Positions 32,357 through 46,100 of a stretch of DNA of 64,000 nucleotides are shown piece by piece. The stretch is from Priapulus caudatus. Lineage: Eukaryota; Priapulida; Priapulimorpha; Priapulimorphida; Priapulidae. Position 1 is the first letter of the stretch, and each line of letters starts with the position of its first letter. Below the pieces are notes generated by a model. It was not told the DNA's origin, ran no database searches, and saw only the letters and a program-made list of their open reading frames with translations. The translations under genes and the position numbers were made by a program. Where the stretch lies: contig NW_014577139.1 in assembly GCF_000485595.1 (NCBI RefSeq), positions 590,338 through 654,337 of the forward strand, given 5' to 3'.

Positions 32357-35300
32357 CCACAACAAAAATAATAAAAACAAAATATGTCAAGTACCCCAGG
32401 TAAATTGATAAGGCCTTTGCCCATGTTAAAAGCACTAGGCTCCCAGCAGGAAATTGAAAAAAGTCGGTAGCTTTGACGCAGCTGCAGCAACCTAAAATCA
32501 AAGTTATTGAAAATTAAACTCAAAACAAACAAATAGTCACACAACACATGGAGTCAGTCAGTGTCAACAACCACTCACGATTATAAATATATCCCATGCA
32601 CACAGCAAAATAAATGTACGCAGATGGAACAACAAGGAAACGAGTTTAATAAAGTGAGGGAAACAGTGAAAACCCTGAAGCCAATTGCATATAGAGCCAT
32701 TCATTTAGTAAATCAACAGTTACCACAACCAGAGTCCAACCTCACAGCATTTTGTATTAGTATAAAACAAATAAGAACTTTGGCCACCTGCAGACAATAT
32801 ATATTGTTGGCCAATATAGGTTTTTGTTTAGTGTCATATATCATTTATCTTTGATAATTTCGGGTAATTGATAGGATGACAGTTAAGACGGAAAGTAATA
32901 CAAAAAGTGATGCAAGTATTATGTACATACATGATGATTAATCATGTAGATTTGGGAAGAATACGAAGGTAAGGCGTTACGCACAATGCAACACTTGAGA
33001 TTGATATTCTAGTGTTATGCTCATTATGTTAATGATTATCAGAATGAAAGAATGTGAATAAAGGAGAAATCTTAGGGACGAATTATACGGCGTACCAATT
33101 TTATTTTAAAATGCTTTAATCATTCCATACAGTGAAAGAATACATCCCCAATGTCATTCAACGAACAAATCCATACATCATTGAATTTATGACACAAAAA
33201 GATTACTTACATGTTTATTACATGCTGACATGGTGCTTACCTGGTATCTGTCAGCTGCAAATGCCAGGTATGGATCCTGATGATATACTGTCCTGCAACA
33301 TGAGATTAAGTATGTATGCATCTGCCAAGATTACATAAAAAAATATAAAATATTAATTCTATGGAAAAATAAACACACATGCATGCACATTCAGACATAC
33401 ATTCTGAGACCACACACTCACTTCAGAGGGTGTATATGTCTAACATATAATATAATAATGTAAAAGCCACAATGTATATTATCAGGAGTCTATCAAAAGG
33501 AGTAAGGCACGCTAAAACCGGCAAAATTCAACATTTAGTAGCCTTGTCTACCTATGATTTATTGTGTTTACCCTCGATAAAACTTGAGCTCAAGTATTGC
33601 CTTAATCATTAAACTTTATCCGTGTCTAATCGTTGTCTCATAAAAATGACAAATCCGGAGATATCGTTCAAACGTACAATGTGGTTTTATCCAATTTACA
33701 TCGCTTTGTGATGATCAGTGAACGAAACATAAGGGCAAATGCTTTGAAAGCCCTCTACGTTAGCAATGCAAACATAGCAAAGAACTACGAGGTTTTGCAG
33801 GGATTTCGGAAGTTAAACACGCCTTGTTGTTATTATAGCCATGTCGAATGACAGTAATTTACATGTATGACAATATTGTAAGAACAAATAAAATGTGGAT
33901 AAAATACTAAACATGTGAATTTTTTTTATTTCTAATGTAAATAGCATCAATAACACCACGTCGTGTTTAACTTTCCGAAATCCCTAGCAAAACCTCGGCT
34001 AGTTCTTTGCTATGTTTGCATTTCTAAACGATAGAGGGCCTTCAAAAGCATTGCCCTTATGTTTCGGTTCACTGATCATCACAAAGCGATGCTAAATTGA
34101 TAAAACCACATTGTACGTTTGAACCGATATCTCCTGTCTCCTCCATTTTTATGAGACCAACGATTAGACACGGATAAAGTTTAATGATTAAGGCAATACT
34201 TGAGCTCAAGTTTATCGAGGTAAACACAATAAATCATAGGTAGACTAAGGCTACTAAATGTTGAATTTTGCCGGTTTTAGCGTGCCTTACTCCTTTTGAT
34301 AGACTCCTGATATTATTGCAAATATCCTTCAGTATTGAATTGATAGTGTAATTTCACTAGTGGTTTTTGGCAGCAAAGAAGTAACAAATTTATCTACTAG
34401 TAAAGAATGAAAATACAAATCATCTTGCTAAGAATAAAAGTAGGTGGGAACTCACGGTACATATCCCTGTAGGGCACCAGCACCCGCAGCCGTTAATGGC
34501 GTTGGCCCCCTAAGTGCGGCTGCAGTGTAAGCACCTCTTGCTGCCGCTGCTGCTGCTGCTGCCGCAGCCACCCGATTCCGTGTTAATGCCGCCCCCTTTA
34601 AGACTGCAGCTAATACAATAGCACACTCATTACACTTAATAATTATACAGACGTTATTCTAGACAAGAATAATAATATTGTAATTATAGCCTAAGATGAA
34701 ATTTAATTTAGCTTTAGATCAATTTTAATACAATAAAACATCTAACAATAATACAAGCATAATTTTAAAATCCAAATCATTCAAATAAGCAATAACTTCC
34801 CCATCATTAAAAAAATCATGAGACATCATAAAACATTAAAATACTCGAATCATTGCTTGATGGTATGGTGACAGGTACAGACATTTTTGATTTTTTATAC
34901 TTGCACACACTCATTAAATTAAACAAAATAGATAAACACAAAATTGTAACTCAACAAAGCTAGGAGCCGATTGGGACTCACCATTTGCTATTGCTTGTGG
35001 ATTCTTTTTGGTCTGACTCCGGGCTGTGGCATTGTTCACCTGAACAGCCAATTAAATGTCTTACAAAAACACAATTGGCAGATGTTGTTGACAATTTGGC
35101 AGTGATAGTCGAAAAATGCCTTTTCATTGATATTTTAAAAATTGTTGTAAAATTGTTGTCGAAATTATTGATCAATATTCAATGAATAAGTTATTCCAGC
35201 AGTATATGTACACTGCTATCAATTGTACAAGAATAACTACAACTATGTAGCTATGTACGTGCAATTGATTTCAGCCAATGAACAAAGAGCCTATCAATCG

Positions 35301-38300
35301 AAATTCATTTGCTGCAAAATTTTCTCATTCGTCCAATTTGTCCAAATTCTTTTTTGATATTATAGGTAGAAATTGCTCAAAAAGCTGTTTCAAAAGCTGA
35401 CCTGATATTTTACTAACATGTTAACCATATAAATTAAAAAAACGAATACACAAATTTTGCACTGATATTAATTTGTACTTTTCTGACCGATTTAATTGTC
35501 TTCTAAACTTTACCAAAAAGGCAGCATCCTCCAATGATTCTAAAGAATGAGATTTTTTTTACCAACTATGAACCATTAAATTTAAATTACTTCCAGGTAC
35601 ATACCTACAAAATCTCTGCCCCGATAGATTACAATTGATCGGCAATTCTCTATGAAATGAAACAATTCCGTCCTTGATCGTTATCCTCTGAAGCAACGGT
35701 TAGCTCCGTCACCTTTAATTTATAGATACCATAAAATCTGGAAACTAAGCAAGCACATGACGTTTTAGCTGGAAAATCTTTACACCCAAGGTGGTTTGGT
35801 TAAAGCTTGCACATGCCACACTCAGTTGCAAGAGGGCAGAGAAAGAGAGGCATCACTTATTTTCCAGACTCTACGGTACACGTTTGTAGGCTAACTAACA
35901 TTGGAGATATCGAAAAGCTCAAGAAATGTCAATCCTAGGTGCATTCCATTCATTCCACAGATGCAAGCAGTCTCATAAGCCAGTCGAACCAGGCAAGATA
36001 GGACCAAGCATGTGCCCCGCTTGGTTGGGCAGGAGTATTGGCGCCCCCTGAGAAGGAGTAGCCCAACCCGTCCAAGCAGGAGAGTCCAAGCAGGTCACAG
36101 CACATCACTCTGTGCAAGTACAAGGAACAAAACGAGGGTGCAGATCCACCTGGTGAAAACTAGATGACAATGATGACGGTGATGATGAGAACCAGACTAC
36201 ACACTGAGGATAACAATAACATGGCGGCGACATGATGCAGAGCGGAGATATACATACGGACAGCATGTACAACGTGCACGTATGCACCTATGCCCACTAA
36301 AGATGCAATGGCCTCCAACAATATCAAAGCAGGGAAGAGTTGTACCCAAGCAAAGAGAGAGAAGTAGAAACTCAGAGAAGCTAGTTAGACAGTAATGAGT
36401 GGAACAATGTTGAAGTTATGATATGAAATTTTGCAAGTCAGTTTGCAGGATCGACGCAAAATATGAGGGCTTGCGGAGAACAACATGCTTGTGACGACAT
36501 CTGATGAGGGAAATACAAGGTTTTGTGGAGACGCATTATGTACACAGATAATTGCAGATGACATTATGGAAGTGTAACAGCAGATGATGAAGACCAATGT
36601 ATGGGGTGTAAATAGTGAGCGAATGGGATTAGATGAAGTCGGTAAATTGGGATAACTACGGCAGTTGAGGCGACAAAAGATACAGTGACAGATGAATGGC
36701 AATGATTGGTATCTTTGTGTGGAAAATAGTTGTTTAGAGTTAGCACGTTTCTATGAAGCACGGTTAGAAATTCTCAAACTAGATGTGCACAAACATCTAG
36801 CCAACATAAACGTTGCAGAAAGTGACTGATGCCAAGCCAGTGATTATCAGCACAACACCGATATATTAAAGGGACAGGAATAGACTGTGATCCTCGATTT
36901 AAACTTTGGTCAAGGTTACAAGGTCAGCTTTGAAGCTACTGGAAAAGCCGTGAACGTTCCACAACCGATCTTCTCAAACGACAGACACACTACAGAACAG
37001 TGACATAACAACCCAGGATGGACATTTCTTAGCATTTGTTTTACGGTGGCACCTGAATTATGACACACACATTGTCTGTCTGTCTATGATTGCATCTTTG
37101 TCTGTCACTCTTGTTTCATCACAATTGTTTCTGCTGCTAGTAAAAACTAATCACCTAGTCAGCCCTGCTACGTCACAGTTGTCAGTTTCAATTTGTAAAA
37201 GAGGAGTAAAATGCAGCAAGGCATACCGATAACCACAAATACTCTCCAGCATTATGTAATTACGTGATAGAGTGAAGAATTGTAATCTTTGCCTGATTAT
37301 TTTCTCCGTTGGAGTCAATTACAATCAAATTGTGGTTAAGACTGCCTGTGCTGTTAGCAATGGAAACGATAAACTTCTCCCTCAGGATACGCCACATTAC
37401 TTGCTGCATTTCGTTTTTCATCTCTGTTCATTTTCACCAATATCCTCATTATTAATGCCAATGCCACTATCTATAGCCGTATCTAGTGTATTCTCCACAC
37501 TAAGCACTACGATCGGGTCAGTATCCCATCTGCTGTCCAGTGTCCGTGTCACAATTCAGGAACCAAATGTTTGAGTACAATACTTAGCGATTAGTGGCTG
37601 ATGAGAGTGCTACCACGATAAGAGAGAATAACATGCACCTCTATCTTGCGTCCCTCAACCATCGTGCCGTTCAATGCCTCGCGTGCTCGGTCAGCATCCG
37701 CACTAGTTGCGAAAGTTACAAAACCGAATCCCTGCATGCAACGAAATAAACAATCAGGAACATGCATGAACGCCGTGCAGTGAAACAAGAAACAAGATTG
37801 CACCGTCATTCACTGCAAATGAAACTGCTCAGATCATATGTATACCGTATACACACAGATATAAGTACACAATATACACATAAATATGCAGTAGCCCCAA
37901 TCTACTGTACAAGAATCTATATTGCAGTCAGATGTGGCATTCCCTGTCAATTAACAATGTTCAAGATGACCACCACGGGCGGCAGCGGAGAGCACAAAAT
38001 TATAGGCGGCAGCACTCTGAAGAGGCAAGAACTACATGAATACATGGCAAATTTTTCAGAGCGTACACAGGAGATGGAAACATTGACTGCTTCGTACATC
38101 CGGGATGGCTGGGATTATAAATATTTTACCCATGAATTACACTATTTACAGGGACCGGTAGCAAACATTATATCGAATTAGGGCAAATTCATAATTCTAC
38201 ATGTATAAATGAAGACATTGTAATCATGGCAACTGGTATACCATCCGGTATGCTCCTGCATTAGCCTGGCCCTCCCACAAACCACTTACTGTACTGTGCT

Positions 38301-39024
38301 TACCCAATCTTCGTTACTGCAATCTACTCATAAACCAATACTGTCCATACACATTTAACTCTAATTTTACTCTCTTAATTAACAACTAATGGATCTTCGG
38401 TCGGATGGTATGTGGCACTGCAGGAAAGATGGGGTATTGAAGCATTTACAGTAGCTGCCACCCGCAGTAAAGACACAACATGTGAAGCACACACTCTAGG
38501 CAAACTGCTGAATACTGATCGCAATCTACAACGTACAATAAGCTGTATAGAGAGATGGATGCAGCCACGTCCGGAGGCTCAGTGGGCTATGATTAAAAAG
38601 TGTGCCATTTGCAGTGATCCGGTATTCCGAAACTAAGAAATTAGACACGTTATCCTAAAGCAGGTCAAATAATAGCAGCTGCTTCAAACCCCTCCACCCC
38701 TAAGATCGTAGAGAACTGCAGGCCACAAAACTTAACCCGCTCCAACATTTTTTAATTCCTGTAATATCATGACAGCTATGAATAATTGATGCGCCATTTA
38801 ATGTTGACAGTTCCGAGCGTCGCGAAGCCTGGATAGGAGAAAATTTGTGCTGCACAATTCACTGAGGCCCCGGGTGTGAGTGACCAAGAGGTTAGGGAGA
38901 CAGCATGCTGGCACAGGCGGCTTGTTGTTGTAGTGCCAAACCATGCTTCACTTCAGACTTCATGCAAGGCGCATGAAAAACTCCCAATCAATGCCATGTC
39001 TGACACAATGATTGGATGAAGAAA

Positions 39025-39110
<86 letters not shown>

Positions 39111-42100
39111 GTAAGATGGGCCTATGCAAAACTTGTAAACTGAAGTATACAGAAGTATACTGGGGGCACGCAGGTAGGCACCGAAGCTACTGAACACAAG
39201 AAATGCTCCTATCTGGCGACCAGGCTACGTTTACTTTGCCTGTTACATGTGTTATGTCAGCATGTGAAGTGCGGAATGGTGATGGAAATGGCAAGTGTTA
39301 GAAACCTAAAATCTCGTTTGTATGGAAAATAACATATATAACTAACCATCAAGAAGTTGCAGTTGTTGTGGCTGTACTAGAGAGCTTGATGAAATGGAGA
39401 CCCTATTAGTATTACCTCTATCCCTATATGATACACCTCTGCTTAGTAAACGTTTTTCATAAATTATTCCAGTTTTCAAAATGTGAAGGTAGTTTACAAT
39501 AAGATTTAAAAAAAGAGACACTGCAAACGGCAATCTCGTTTCCATGGAAACACACACCCCGGAGATGTACACCCATATGCTGTATGTGAAAGCTGATGCT
39601 GCTGACAATGTGCGAGTTTTATGGCTAGGCCAATATTATTAGCTGAACATGGTGATAACCATACTATCACTCCTTCAGAATTCTATTCGCCCACACGCAT
39701 GCAAGTATAAACACACGCATTCGATTCGTACGCGCGTGCGCGCACACACACACAAACATAGACACACACACGCACACACGCACACACACACACACACACA
39801 CACACCACGCACGCACGCACGCACGCACTCACGCACTCACGCAAGCCCACACACGCACACAGTGCATGCATGTGCACACACGCACGCACACACACTAGTA
39901 TATACATGTATATACACATATGTATATACATATATACATACATATAGATATTTACTGGAAGGCATTCCGGAGTGTTTTCTCTGGCTAAATCACGAGAGCC
40001 AATTTCGACGCAGACTTCAAGTCAATTAGTTCACGTGTACAAGAGGCACCTGCACCAGAATACTGTGTTTACTCAGGCAGAGAGGAAGCAGACACCATAC
40101 GCGCACACTGCCAACTCTTACAAATCCATCAACCATAGATCTTTGCTCCCACACGTTGAAATTCGATTACTGTCGCTAAAATACACATTCGAACTCCTTT
40201 ACGATGCACTAGCAGAGTTCACCAGATCTGATAGCAGCCACTCACTCATAGAGGTGTCATTCAGTGCTTAGGAGTGTTTTCTTGAAGTGTTAACACATGG
40301 TTATTTCAGATAGGTTGACACATTGCAGCAGTTGACAGAATGCTCACTAGCGTTAGTTAGTGTGCCGGGCAACGTAAACTACAATGAGTAGAGTGCACAG
40401 CGACTACCTAGTATAAAACAAGTTCAGTATACAAGAGCATCAGGCTGCAAGCTTGTAGTAACAACCTACGTAAACAATAGCGTCTCTGAAAAGGGAACGG
40501 AGACATAACGTTAGTCTGACGTGTTTCTGGCATCTGTCCTAGAGCTTGCACCGCTTTCTCTTCTCTACGCGAATAGGTCCCGATGCTGCGACGAAAAACA
40601 TCGGTACAAATCATGCACATGGGCACCAAGCAGCAATTTGACTGTTTCAATGAAGCAAGGATGAAGAAGTGTCTTACAATTCACACAAAAGTGCACCAGT
40701 TTGAATCAATTCGATCACCCAATTCGAAGGGTACCTGGCGATAATTGTTAAAGGACTGAGAACATCTTTCACCAAAATCTGTAAACAGTGACTGGAATGG
40801 GAAATCATCACAGATCAGGACAAAAAGCAATATGTTAGCCGTAGCAGTTGCAAGCATACACCGATAAAAATTAAGAACAATAATACTTTAGCCAAAAACT
40901 GTTAGGCAAGTTTTATCCAGTCATTGTACTGACTAAAAATGTGTCTCATAATTGGTGCTGTCAAGTAAAAGCTTATTCGCGCGCAATTTTGCAATTGGGA
41001 TGATTATATTTAATCAGTGTTTTTGCAGTGTATTAATAAACTACTAGAAATTTCATCGACTAGTCCAGAAAAGTTTTAATCTGCCAACTATAATATGCGG
41101 ACAACATTTTAGAACATGATTAGATTTGGCACTCACAGCAAAACTGTAATAACGATCAACCAATTCATTAGAAAAAGTATCAAGTAACTGTAATGTTCTT
41201 TAACAATTCTAATATTAGACCAGGCTGAATAGAGAGCATTGTAATACATCTGACAATCCAAAAAACATACCTTAGATCCCCGCTCATTGAAAATGATTTC
41301 AACATCAAGTATGTTCCCATGTTGCTGCAAGGGTGCAAAAGTACACATTACAAAAGGCTTTCATAATGGGTAAGCACAGGAGTTAACTTATTATAATAGA
41401 CATAGTAATGGATATTAGTATGTCCTTTGAATGCTTCCTGCGTGAATTGCTCCTACATGATGGTAAGTGTGCAAGCATCACAGTCAGTGTGTTAGCGGGG
41501 AGGCACTGGGGTTGAACCACAGCAACACCCAACCCATGTTGAAAATTTAGTTCTGAGAAGTTCAACCCAAGACCACATTAGCATTAATGAAATACATCAT
41601 TGCCGATTCTCTTATAGTTGCCATTATTATGCTATATATACCGGCAAGAATTTCTCAGTCGCTAATGTACAGCGTAATCGCTAATAGAATGATGGGCTTG
41701 TTTTTTGCCTACACTGACGGAGGCATCTATACGCAGAACTTGACACTTTTTTTTCACTTACTCGTGATTTACAGACTATAGCAGCTCGGAGAACTTTAAA
41801 TCTTTAGTCTACGTCAATGGTATTGAAAGTTTGTAAAAATATGGCAGTTTCCTGAAGACATCTTTATTCTCTTATTTTTTTACTGTATCCATGAATACTC
41901 AAACTTCTAAAAAAAAACTGTATTGTGATCTTTGAAAGTAGTTTTTTAATAATGTTGATCATAATTACACTTTGAATCCAATATTCCAATTTTTACAACA
42001 ATAATTTCATTACACATTATGTGAGTCACGGGAACAATAAAATTTGCACAACTGAATAGAAATATTTGTGAATAATGGTCGACTGGGGTAATATGTGGCA

Positions 42101-43104
42101 ACTTCACAGTAGGGGAAGTATTTAAAAGGTTTGGAAATATTGGAATACTGGAAAATCTTCTAAACCAGCAAGTTTTATGCCAAAAATTACAAGCGGTTAT
42201 ATGTGGACCGATGTGATATACTTACACCAAACATGGCTCTGAGATCATTGTCTCTGAACCTGAATGGTATATTGGAGACGTGGAGTCGCTTTGGCATTTC
42301 AGTTTTTGGCTGTGGCCCACTGGTTGACGCTGATGTCACCACAGCTATATTCTTTCCTGCATTTTCTGCTTCCAGGTCTGTTTGCTGTAACACATTTTCA
42401 GGAAAATACGTTAGCAAAGAAGAACATGGTGTATGTGTAAGCACACATGAGTGTGCGCATGGATGCAGTGTGCGTGTATGCCTCTGCAGATGTCAACGTG
42501 TGCATGTTAATGTGTGAATGCATGAGTGTGTGATCACGCATGTATGAAGCTGTTATTGGTATATTGGACTCCCAAAACCTTCCACAGCAATTTTAACATA
42601 CAATTTCAACTTTCATGTTTTGTGCAAGTTATACTCCTCTCGATTACCTCTTAATCTCACTAGCTTATTATTTTTGAATATCAACATTGAAACAAATTTA
42701 CAGAAGAGTATCTTGAACATGCCTCTTTATAGTCATGTAGACATGTACAGTTGCATGCGAATATCAGCATTGCATACAGAGCCAAAAAACAAGCGAGCAT
42801 CTGTGAGAGAAGACTACACGCGCGCGAAATAGAAGCTTTGATAGCAGCAGCACATCATACAGCAGGTCATACTTACAGTCTAATAGATTCTTTATATCTG
42901 TTTACGAAGATCTAGATATAGTCTGCGCGCGCACAACTTTGCAGGGCGACACATTCTAGCAGCTGACCGTGGAACCATGTGTTTGGGGAAGGACACTGTG
43001 ACAATGACCGGATTACCTCCAGGATTGCTTCAACAACAATGTTGGCATCAGGAGGGAGCTCAAAGAGGATGCAGAAGAACTAGCCCAAGACTGATGCAAC
43101 AGGC

Positions 43105-43139
<35 letters not shown>

Positions 43140-46100
43140 ACTGTCTCGGCATTGTTGGTGGGGGCAGAGGCAACTGGTGGAGAAGAGATGCAGAGGACCT
43201 ATGCCTACAATGTTGGAGTGGAAGAAGCATGCATATCCTTGTAGTGATAGAGGAGGAAGGCCCAAAGACATGGCGGGTGGCTGTTGAGATTGTGCCGACC
43301 TGTCAACGTGGCGCACAGACTAAACGTGCAGTATGGTCCTCACCATGACGATGTTTCCAGCATGGAAAGCATGCAAATTACCAGTAGAAACTCTGTGTAC
43401 CGTCTGTGTTTCTACACTGGAGGTGGCATTGTGATCTATGATGGTAGCATCGACTAGTGGGTCGGTAGCCTTGCGCAAGTGCAGCGGGGGCTGGCCGGGC
43501 TGCGCACCATGGTAGGCAGTGGCGAGCACGGTGGCGCCCCCCTCCTCACCATTTTGGGCGTGTTGTGTGTACACAGGATTCATCTGGGCTTGCACCATAT
43601 GCTGAAATGAGCCAAGAGAAGTACAGTTGCATGTGATTGTGAGAATAAAGTTGACATTACAGGGGTCAAGTGTGAGAAGGGGCTCTACACAATAAACCCA
43701 ATAAAATAACCCCTGAAACATTGATAGTACAGGCTAAATGCAGGAGCATGCGTAATGAAATCTCACACTATCTCAGTAGATTCAGTCTATTCAAGTTTAA
43801 CAACAAATTTAACATTTCAAATCAAATTAGAATTTACAGACCCCTTTAATTGAAGTGGAATAATCAATTTGCTGTCTTATAAATTAAGTATTATTAATAA
43901 GTATTTTTTTGACTTGTCCAGAAATTCTAATCTAAACAATGGTTTTCAATACATCGAATCCAATTTCACTAGCAGATGTTGGCAAAAAGCGATAAATAAG
44001 CAATGAAAAATATTAGAAATGGATATAGTTTAAATGAAGCCTGTTTGGTCATTTCTTTGATGACACAATCTCTAAGTGCCGACAAGGAGTAAACTATTCA
44101 CTGCTCAATAATACATCTCTGTTTCCCCCATTCGGCTGCAATAAGCCAAAAGTGGTTGCGATCGATCCAATTACTGCATCAACGAGCCGAGAATAAGAGC
44201 CAATTACGACCAGGGGAGGCCGGTTTGGTCAATTCAAGAAATCCTAGTTAGCGCACGTGGTCATTCACCAATCACATTCCTTGGATCAATAACTTGCCAA
44301 TCAATAACTTACTATTGCAGTATGCCTTCCCATTGAGATCAATTTGAGCAAGATCAGCACTGCCGCGTCAACACTGTTACAGTGATGCCTTGTACATTTC
44401 ATCTGACGCACACACGTATATTATCATCTATTATGAATAACAACGTCACAGTCCAATATTGCCGATCATGGAAATGGTAACGACGGTAATGGTAATTTTA
44501 GACCATACGGCAAATGTTGCCTCCCGGTGCTGGGATGACCGAAAAGCATGGTGAGGGAAACTGTCTTACTGTAACCAGTACGATTCGACAGCACATAGCC
44601 CTGCATGCAGCATCGAGCCAGGGTCGCTCTTCGATTCAAATAAAGCTCGGTAAAATTTCCCATAGGATGTAATTATCACTCGATTTCTACCTGCAAGAAC
44701 AGGCACATACAGCATACAACTGCACAGTTAAGTGTGACTACCGTTAGAGAGGATTTAGTACCACATAAAGCTCAATCACAGGGAGCCATTATTACGATAT
44801 ATGAACTGCCCTAAATGAATGAGAAAGTCTTGACCACCCCCCTTATTAAACCACTTCCACCATCTAATAATGACGCTCTCCCTTTGCGCAACAATAGGTA
44901 GCAAATTCTACTTGTAAGCCGCTTCGTCCTCGTGTTCATAAACACTACAATAAAATTCAAATTTGCTCACCCAGCTGCCAAATAGGGCAAACAGAATGCA
45001 AAGCTAGTAGCGTTTCCAGATTCAATTCCTTTTAAAAAATTTTCGCTGGTTTCTGCGCCTGTAACCCGATAACAAGCAGCATTCATGTGGGCAAGCGCAG
45101 AGTGCTGAAGGCACAATGCTGCATGAGGCGCACTCGCTCAACTGACTGCTGATGCTGCTGCCATCATGGAGGGCTCCCATAAATCAATACCCGCATCCCA
45201 ACTCAGCAGGCCGTGGTCATGAACGGGCCACCTATTATTTGCGGGCAAGTCTTGTCCAGGAAGCGTTGTCCTTGCTGCTGCCGAACGTTTTGACGAAGCA
45301 CCGATTTAGTATGAATGACGGTCGGTAACGAATCGGTATGACCGTTGCCTAAAACGTCCCGTGAAGGTAAACGTGGGCACGTCAGCGTTGCTACAGATCC
45401 AGTTGCTCACTATTACTGTGCTTATCTAAATTCTGTCAGGGTCGTAGTGGAAGAAGAATGTTTGCTCAGGCTGTTGTGACAGAGTATCAATTTGTACACA
45501 ATGTTAATATAGGTTCCTTTGCTTGCAGTTGGTGTGGGGGGGGGGGCAAAACACGCGTATGCTTTTTGAAAGTTCCATCGATCAACGCCTCAATCATTTC
45601 TACACAAGTTTGTATAGGAATACAGGAAGCGATGGATTGTATCTGACATTGAACATAGCCATGGTTGTATATTACTGTACACTCAATTATGACAATTAAA
45701 ACAGGCGTGAGATGGGGTGTGCAAGTGTGAGCTAGATCAAATATGGCAGTGCCCTATAGGTCATGCAATAATATAAACTTCACTTTGCATTTCACTCGAT
45801 CAATCAGGCCATATCTGACAAAATAACTATCCGTTATATTTGTTCCACATTTCTGCATATTCTTAATACTGGTCCTATACCCTAAGTTAAGGGGGTATAT
45901 ACTTTCTCTTCCATTACACCTCTTGACCTTTAAACATTGACACCAAATTAGACTTCCCAATGTCGTTGAAGATCATTCCTCTATACGACCAGAATATCAA
46001 CACCGTACGTGAAGCCGTTTAGATTTATACCGCTATTGTTGACGCCCAACGGACAGACGGAGGGCACTAGCATAATCGCATTAGATCATTTGAGCTACTG

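Larger units (their letters stand above)
29354..33533. repeat. 4.15-kb direct duplication, copy C
   Basis: Full-length second copy, with fewer apparent indels than A. It runs into the left arm of palindrome P2, where copy A breaks off. Confidence 0.95.

Noticed and set aside
41500-41530. Possible tRNA B box (GGTTCAACCCC on -)
   Set aside because: No A box or cloverleaf upstream.
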